Source of the DNA: Elusimicrobiota bacterium
GTDB taxonomy: Bacteria > CG03 > SLGR01 > PWQF01
Direction of reading: 5' to 3'
Assembly: GCA_003557485.1 (NCBI GenBank)
Contig: PWOI01000140.1
Coordinates: forward strand, 1 to 5,003
DNA: 5,003 nt
Both the position numbers and the translations under genes were made by a program. Positions within the stretch are counted from its first letter, which is position 1, and every line of letters starts with the position of its first letter. This document shows, in pieces, positions 1 through 5,003 of the stretch. The notes below the pieces were generated by a model that was not told the DNA's origin, did no database searches, and worked only from the letters and a program-made list of their open reading frames with translations.

Positions 1-3000
1 AGGCCGTGCTTGCAGGAGCGGAAAGTAATCTGTATTCAGTGACCGATGTATTAAGAAATATAGCCTTATGGTTGGAAGGGGTAGCAGCCCTCAGTTTTTT
101 CAGGGGGTATAGAACTGCTTTTTCACTAACTCCCGGCGGCAGGTTGGCATCCAAACTTCGTGAGCCTCTTTATGCGGAAGACGAAGAAATGGGAAAAAGG
201 TTTTTAAAGGGAGGGTATCTGCAGGATGGATACGGGGTGCCTTCAGGATCTGCGGTTGACGGGACTCACGCCCTTGAGGGAGAAATGGGATATTATACTC
301 CAGCCGGCAGGGAATCTTTTCTTGAAAATGTAGAGAGGTTTAGGGATTTCTTTGAGGCAAAAGAACGGCAGGGGCGTCCTATAAGGTACATAATAAAATG
401 CGGAATAGGAGGACAGCATACGCCGTTTCAGGGAATATCATCGGTTATGGTCTCGGAAAGAGGAAAGATAGTAGGGGAATATGAACTTGGAAAAGATTTT
501 GAAGCGTCCATAAACCAGACCCTTAAAAATATGGGTGCGGACTGGAGTCAGGTAGCGGTTATTCCGAGTTCAAAATCAGGTTCAACGGATGAGACGATGA
601 TAGTCTTTACAGAAATACTGTATGTGCTGCTTAAAAATATCGCGCAGCTCAAAGGGATAGACGGTGCCGGTTTTGCGGATGCTGTTCTTGATACACTCCA
701 TGACGTAAACTTCAGAGATGGAAAAGAGATTTCGGCTGAAGACCTTTTTAAAGATTTCAGTATAAACGCAGTAGTTCAAAAAGCGCGGGAAATGAACATA
801 AACGTTGACTCTGGGACTGCGATGGAAATATTTGCCGTAGTGCTTGGTAATATGTTTTTTGAAACTACGGACAATCCTGTCGAGAGCCGCCTGGCCGCTT
901 TCATAAGAAATTCCGGACTCGACAGGGAACTGGGAGACAGTTCGCCCGGTTTCGGTGCGATGTTTGACAATGTGGGGGGAAGGTGGACAGCAGATCTTCA
1001 TATGATGACTTTTCTTGCTTTTCACAATCTTGACGCGGAGCAGTATTATGAAGCCCGGAAAAAGGGAGTAGGGAAGGCAGCTGAAGGGATGCATCCGGGT
1101 AATTCGCTCGGCAGGATGATTGCCGGAAAAGGAGTTGCCGATGTGGCTTTGGTTGTTCCGGATAGCATGTACTGGTTCGGGAAATCAATAGAACAGAATT
1201 TCAACGAGAGTATATGGCAGGACGGATTCGCAACACTTATAGCAGTCAAGGAAAGCGACTGGCCGTCCCAGAGGGGTCATTACGAACGCAGAGCCGGAAG
1301 GCTTGTTATTAATTTATCAGATGCAGAAATAAGTGGAAGAAATTTTACAGTTGTTAATCCCGGTGTTGAAATTAAGACTGATAGTGCATCAACCCTTCAG
1401 GAAAAAGCAATTATGTTCGCCGAACTCAACACCTATTTTTATGCGGCAACCAACACAGTAGGAACAATCCTGATAGCCAGGGCGCTTGAGAAGGAGGGGT
1501 TTTCTGTGGAAGATGTTGATATGAGCGACCTAAATAATCCTGCAACAAAAATTGTTCAGAGAAACCTGTTTCTGAGACAGCCTTATGTTGAACTGGGGAA
1601 AGGAATACTTAAAGAAAGACTGGAGCATCTGCAGTCCGATGAAGCCAGAGCAAAGGGTTCAATACAAAGAGAAATTGAGAAAATTGCGCAGTCAGGAAGA
1701 AATAAGCCTGTTGTTGCAAATATTCCGGGAGTTACGGAAACAAATTTAACCGGTGAAAATATAGCCGGAGTTGTAAATCAGGTAAAAGATTACGCCGAAG
1801 CCGGAGGCCGCAAAATAATACCGTTTATATATCTTGAAGGTGAGAATTTTGAAATGGTCAGGGATTCACTGCTGTCTTCCGGTGTTGAATGGGTAATGCA
1901 GGGAACAGGCGACCAGCATATAAGTTATCAGCAGGTTCTCGCTCAACCCGGTAAGTTTCTTCCCGTTATTGTTTCGTTTGTGCCCTCCTCAGAACAGGAA
2001 TTTGCTCCCGCCCGGCCTGCCGTGGGTTTTGCAAAAGGATACCTTAATGATATAAGTCCGCATATGCTGCGCCATTACTTTGCTGAAGCATCGTACGAGG
2101 CGCTTACCAGTCTTCGCGGTGAAGCCGGAGGCGAGGGCGTTTTCCTGACTCTTTCCGATACTCCCGAAAACCGTGATTTAGTTATACGGGAATTGTCGGT
2201 GTATGCTTCCGCTGTAAGTAAATCCGGGGTGCCGGGATACTCGGATAAAAGATACCCGGGAGGTTTTCTATTCGGCCTTGCTGCAGCGGGTGCAGGAGTT
2301 GAAGGTTACTCAGTTTCTTCTGCTGTAGCAATTAGCGCCGCTATGGCGGCTTTCTTAGTGATTTTTCCATTTGCGGTGATTGGATTCTGGACTGCATTCA
2401 GGGTGCTGCGGTACTCATTAAGGCTCTCCGCGGAGCCGGCCGCCGATAAGAAAGAAGCGCCTGGCGAAGTTGATATAGAATTCGGGACATCCGGATGGAG
2501 GGGAAGGATAGGTGTTGATTTTATCCCTGTAAACATAAAGAAGGCTGTCCAGGGAATAGCAACGTATTATAAAAAACATATAAAAGAGGGCTATATCCTT
2601 GTTGTATATGATCCCCGGGAGCATAACAGAGACAACGCAAAAACCGCAGCGGAGGTTCTTGCAGCCAACGGAGTTAAAGTGAAAATTATAGAGTCGGAAC
2701 CAACGCCTTCACCGGTAGCGGGGTTTCTGGCAAACAAAAACGATGAAATAAAAGGGGTGATTAATTTTACCGCGAGCCATAACAAATATACAGATAACGG
2801 CATCAAGTATTCCCTGGGGCACGGAGGAGCCGCCGGTGATGAGGTGACCTCACTTATATCGCAGTACGCTAACGAAAGTTCACCGGCAGTACCTTATGAT
2901 TACAGCGATGGACTGAAGGCAGGGCTGATTGAAGAAATCAAACCGGAAGATGCCGTTCGCGAGTATGTACACAGCTATATTATTCCCCGGTTAAAATCAA

Positions 3001-5003
3001 GTGGAGCCTGGACTGCAATAATTAATTATTTGCAGAACAACCCTGATTTCAAAGTTGTCCTTGATCCGATGCAGGGAACATCAGTAAGTTACATGAAGGA
3101 GTTTTACGGAGAGCTTGAAAGAGAAAGCGGAGTCTCTTTTGCGGAGTATATAAATACCGATAACAATGATCCGTCCTTTAGTAATGTAGCGGGAGCCCCT
3201 AACCCGACAGAGAGTGTCAGTCTAGAAAAACTTAATGAGAGGTTGGGCCGGCTCAGGCAAACCGGCAGAGCGGTGGGTATAGCAGCTGACGGGGACGCAG
3301 ACAGGTTCGGACTTATAGATGTATGCGGCAGTGAAATTACTTCCCACCAGTTTGTCGGGATTCTTGCATATTTTCTGCATAAGAAAGGATTCACCGGTGA
3401 CATAGTTAAGTCAGTAGGGACAAGCAATTTCACAAATGCCGTCGGAGAACTGCTCGGTGTAAGTGTTGAAGAGAAAGCTGTAGGTTTCAAATGGGTCGTT
3501 GAACATAAGGATGCGGGCAATGAAATTCTTGTGGGGGGTGAAGAAAGCGCGCACGTTATGACGGGGCTTTTTTCCGAATCGTGGGATGACGGTATAGCAG
3601 TAGGCATACTTGCGCTGTGGATTATTGCTGACAGTGGAATGAGCCTTACGGAATATCTTGAATCAATTGAAAAGGAAACAGGAAAGTATAACTGTTCACG
3701 CCAAAATGTTGATCTTACCTCTAAGCAGAAATTAGAGGCAGAGTCATTAATAAATGAAACAAGGGATAATTCTCAGGTTGTTAAAGAGAGGCTGCAGGAA
3801 ATGGGGTTCACTAAAGAAGTTGCCGATGTAATAACACTGGACGGTGTAAAAGTAGTATTCTCGGACGGGAGCTGGCTTCTGATACGGCTTTCAGGTACAG
3901 AAGACGTAGCCAGGCTCTATGCCGAAGCAAAAAGTGAGGAGGAGAGGCTTGATATTGAAAAAGCAGGCAAAGAGCTGTTGCTGGGGGAGAAGAAACCGGG
4001 CAGACTTCATTCATTTCTGCAGAACCTGGCTTCACGTGTAAGGTCTCTTTTTATAAGGACTGAAAGAAAAGAAAACTTTGATATTACGGTTTCTTCAGAT
4101 TATGACGGGATGAGCCGGGAAGCCGCTGAACGGCTTATTGAATCAATTAACAGGAAAATTGAAGAGAAGGGAAATGTGTCTATATGTTTTGCTACCGGTT
4201 CTACGCCGCTGGGGGTTTACAAAATACTTAGAGAAAGAGCCGGGGAAATTGACTGGAGCAAGGTTGTAACATTTAACCTTGACGAATACATGTTTCCGGG
4301 TTACAGTGGCGGCCTTGTAGATCATCCCCAAAGCTACAGGTACTTTATGGAGAAAAACCTGTTTGGTGAACTGTACGGCTACGGGCTTAGGAGAGAGAAT
4401 ATAAATTTTCTTGACGGCAGCGCTGTTGACACAGATAAAGAGATAGAGCGCTACAAAAAAGCTATATCCGATGCCGGTGGCATAGACATAGCCATACTCG
4501 GGATAGGCCATAACGGGCATATAGCTTTTAACGAGCCGGGCAGTTCTTTTTCCGGTAGCGTCCGCGTTACCGATCTTGACGATAGAACAATAGAAGCGAA
4601 TGCGAGATTTTTTGATAGGGCCGAAGATGTGCCGAGGCAGGCGCTGAGTATGGGTATATCGGATATACTTAACTCGGGGCAGGTGTTTCTTCTTGCAAGC
4701 GGAGAAGGCAAGGCTGAAGCTATCTACAACACCGTGGCAGGCTCCATAAGCGAAGATATACCTTCTACTGCGCTGCAAAATCATCCGGATGTCAGGATGT
4801 TTCTTGATAAGGACCTGGAGGTGGGAGTGCTTGAGAGGATGAGGGTTTTTCTGGAGGGTTACACGGATTTTGAAACAAGGATAAGCAGTTGGGATGCGAC
4901 CTTGATGGTCCAGTATGAAGATATATACGGAATTGCAAATATTGAAACGGACAGCCAAACTGGCAAAGAAGTGTTTTACGTGCATGAATCTGTTCTTTGG
5001 TCA
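1..5003 (+). CDS. Internal part of a giant multi-enzyme fusion protein (PGI - hydrophobic segment - phosphohexomutase - NagB), open at both ends
   Basis: A single frame (first full codon at base 3) runs through the window with no stop, giving 1667 residues with neither start nor stop present. Domains in order are: unknown 1-84; phosphoglucose isomerase-like about 85-755; hydrophobic segment 774-799; alpha-D-phosphohexomutase about 824-1326; basic linker 1327-1357; glucosamine-6-phosphate deaminase about 1358-1617; unknown tail 1618-1667. Family motifs stay in frame in every domain, which rules out chance openness. No ATG lies at the expected start of the mutase or deaminase domain: the nearest in-frame ATG codons are at 2343, inside the hydrophobic segment, and at 4110, already inside the deaminase. 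The domains therefore look fused rather than being separate overlapping genes. The enzymes share hexose-6-phosphates as substrates or products. Free-standing PGI, mutase and NagB are typically about 450-550, 450-580 and 240-270 residues, so at least three normal genes are represented. The overall product is a prediction; domain identities are well supported. Confidence 0.95.
3..254 (+). other. Unrecognised N-terminal stretch of the visible chain, before the isomerase domain
   Basis: Residues 1-84 are in frame with the rest of the fusion but match no family that I recognise. The stretch contains a moderately hydrophobic, amphipathic-looking run around residues 20-42 with two tryptophan/phenylalanine-rich patches. 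It is interrupted by charged residues (E25, R34, R37), so I do not call it a membrane helix. A charged segment follows (E59-E62, K65, R66), then a glycine-rich run at 70-87. It may be the end of a preceding domain or an N-terminal extension of the isomerase. The left edge of the window cuts it, so its true beginning is unseen. Confidence 0.5.
255..2267 (+). other. pgi: Phosphoglucose isomerase-like domain, resembling the PGI half of transaldolase-PGI fusions
   Basis: PGI interconverts glucose-6-phosphate and fructose-6-phosphate in the cytoplasm. The visible motifs are a GIGG loop at 134-137 and a phosphate-binding loop SKSGST at 190-195, followed by DET. The GGR signature is at 325-327 (R327 matches the active-site Arg of animal PGI). 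Q398 and E402 sit in a QNFNES motif and match rabbit Q353 and the base E357. Q526 and K533 sit in QPYVELGK and match Q511 and K518. H639 in GTGDQHISYQ closely matches the rabbit GTNGQHAFYQ motif that carries H388. The His motif lies after the Lys motif instead of before it. The E402-K533 spacing (131 residues) is shorter than in rabbit (161), and as I recall both traits resemble the PGI part of bacterial transaldolase-PGI fusions. The usual GIGGS serine is Q138 here. At about 670 residues the domain is longer than usual, and its right boundary (720-755 is unassigned) is uncertain. Confidence 0.85.
2322..2399 (+). other. Predicted membrane-embedded hydrophobic segment between the isomerase and mutase domains
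   Basis: Residues 774-799 are an uninterrupted run of Ala, Ile, Val, Leu, Phe and Gly with one central proline (P789), one tryptophan (W796) and no charged residue. The run is long enough to cross a bilayer. Arginines follow directly at R800, R803 and R807, which under the positive-inside rule places the mutase/deaminase side in the cytoplasm. A weaker hydrophobic run at 753-766, preceded by K749 and R750, could pair with it as a hairpin or re-entrant loop and keep the isomerase on the same side. An in-frame ATG at 2343 falls inside the segment and is not a plausible domain start. The membrane assignment is read from composition only. Confidence 0.65.
2472..3980 (+). other. Alpha-D-phosphohexomutase domain (phosphoglucomutase/phosphomannomutase family)
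   Basis: The family moves phosphate between C6 and C1 of hexoses through a phosphoserine intermediate and a bisphosphate. All four hallmark loops are present in the normal order. FGTSGWRG at 827-834 opens the domain. The catalytic loop TASHN at 923-927 carries S925 as the phosphoryl-carrying serine and is followed by DNGIKY. The metal loop DGDADR at 1096-1101 has D1096, D1098 and D1100 as Mg2+ ligands. The sugar-recognition loop is GEESAH at 1179-1184, and the phosphate-binding loop RLSGTE at 1295-1300 is followed by R1304, Y1306 and E1308. At about 500 residues the length is normal. K928 replaces the common proline of TASHNP, and D1301 replaces the proline of SGTEP. The GWRG start and GEES loop favour phosphoglucomutase over GlmM, but glucosamine or mannose phosphates cannot be excluded. 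Fusion to PGI and NagB fits work on glucose-6- or glucosamine-6-phosphate. Confidence 0.93.
3981..4073 (+). other. Basic amphipathic linker between the mutase and deaminase domains
   Basis: Residues 1327-1357 separate the end of the mutase fold from the first strand of the deaminase. The stretch is rich in Lys and Arg (KK near its start, then several Arg and a terminal RKE). Within about 1335-1350, Leu, Phe, Val and Ile recur every three to four residues, as expected for an amphipathic helix. It could be a simple spacer helix or a surface-binding element that lies on a membrane; the sequence does not decide between them. It contains no ATG, so it does not hide a separate translation start for the deaminase. 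Confidence 0.5.
4074..4853 (+). other. nagB: Glucosamine-6-phosphate deaminase (NagB) domain, Bacillus-like type
   Basis: NagB converts glucosamine-6-phosphate to fructose-6-phosphate plus ammonia, the last step of amino-sugar catabolism. The domain starts with the strand FDITV at 1359-1363, where free NagB would begin with its initiator Met. Motifs follow in the family order. FATGSTPLG at 1396-1404 is the phosphate loop. FNLDEY at 1424-1429 carries D1427, equivalent to E. coli D72, which does the initial proton transfer. GIGHNGHIAFNEP at 1500-1512 carries H1506 and E1511, equivalent to H143 and E148 of the ring-opening apparatus. ANARFF comes next, then a QALSMGISDIL region, and ISEDIP...ALQNHPDV ends at about 1597. 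N1504 occupies the E. coli D141 position; Asn there is, to my knowledge, usual in Bacillus-type NagB, which this domain resembles elsewhere too. The length of about 260 residues is normal. A 6-phosphogluconolactonase (same superfamily) is excluded by the NEP and DEY motifs. Confidence 0.95.
4854..5003 (+). other. Unrecognised continuation after the NagB domain, cut by the window edge
   Basis: Residues 1618-1667 continue the same frame past the normal C-terminal end of NagB with no stop. The stretch is acidic and aromatic (several Tyr, two Trp) and I cannot assign it to a family from 50 residues. It may be a linker plus the beginning of a fourth domain. Its presence shows that the fusion extends beyond the deaminase. 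Confidence 0.55.

Noticed and set aside
60-128. Possible transmembrane helix at residues 20-42
   Set aside because: Charged residues E25, R34 and R37 interrupt the hydrophobic run; it looks amphipathic rather than membrane spanning.
3-254. Possible transaldolase domain at the left edge
   Set aside because: The PGI type suggests that one could lie upstream, but no transaldolase motif is readable in residues 1-84, so it is not annotated.
582-1094. Minus-strand open frame of 170 codons
   Set aside because: It is antisense to the PGI phosphate loop and GGR motif and shows no recognisable protein features; two shorter frames overlap it at 776-970 and 901-1188 and are equally unsupported.
2061-2423. 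Frameshift or gene boundary between the isomerase and the mutase
   Set aside because: The frame is continuous through this region with no stop codon, and protein-like sequence on both sides is in the same frame, so a real linker/hydrophobic segment is the simpler reading.
3104-3607. Minus-strand open frame of 167 codons, Ser/Pro/Thr-rich
   Set aside because: It is opposite the mutase metal-binding and sugar-recognition loops. Its low-complexity composition mirrors the complementary codons of the real gene.
4500-4538. Loss of the NagB catalytic aspartate (E. coli D141 replaced by N1504)
   Set aside because: Asn at this place is, as far as I know, normal in Bacillus-type NagB enzymes, and H1506, E1511 and D1427 are intact, so it is not evidence of inactivation.
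4143-4985. Long minus-strand open frame of 280 codons opposite the NagB domain
   Set aside because: It lies entirely antisense to a domain with unmistakable NagB motifs, its translation resembles no family, and it is best explained as a codon-bias shadow of the plus-strand gene.

Overview
The window is covered end to end by one uninterrupted plus-strand reading frame (codons starting at positions 3, 6, 9 ... 5001). I read every codon and met no stop, so the window is an internal slice of at least 1667 residues from a very long protein whose start and stop both lie outside. Residue numbers used here are window-based: residue n is the codon starting at base 3n.

Three enzyme domains follow one another in this chain. 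Residues about 85-755 form a phosphoglucose isomerase (PGI)-like domain. Residues about 824-1326 form an alpha-D-phosphohexomutase (phosphoglucomutase/phosphomannomutase family). Residues about 1358-1617 form a glucosamine-6-phosphate deaminase (NagB). The pieces between them are an unrecognised N-terminal stretch (1-84), a strongly hydrophobic, probably membrane-embedded segment between isomerase and mutase (about 774-799), a basic amphipathic linker between mutase and deaminase (about 1327-1357), and an unrecognised tail (1618-1667) running off the right edge. The active-site residues that I could place by motif are largely present in all three domains, so each could be catalytically competent.

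The three activities meet at the hexose-6-phosphate pool. NagB makes fructose-6-phosphate and ammonia from glucosamine-6-phosphate, PGI interconverts fructose-6-phosphate and glucose-6-phosphate, and the mutase interconverts hexose-6- and hexose-1-phosphates. An attractive inference is a single-chain route between amino-sugar phosphate and glucose-1-phosphate (storage polymer or nucleotide sugar), possibly tied to a membrane. No such flux is demonstrated by sequence alone.

The base composition is moderate, and codon use is rich in ATA (Ile) and AGG/AGA (Arg), unlike enterobacteria. Very large multi-enzyme reading frames of this kind are a known trait of Omnitrophota and related small-celled environmental bacteria, so an uncultured bacterium of that type is my best guess; this is inference only. 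There are no intergenic regions, RNA genes, mobile elements, CRISPR arrays, promoters or terminators that I can support, because coding sequence occupies the whole window.
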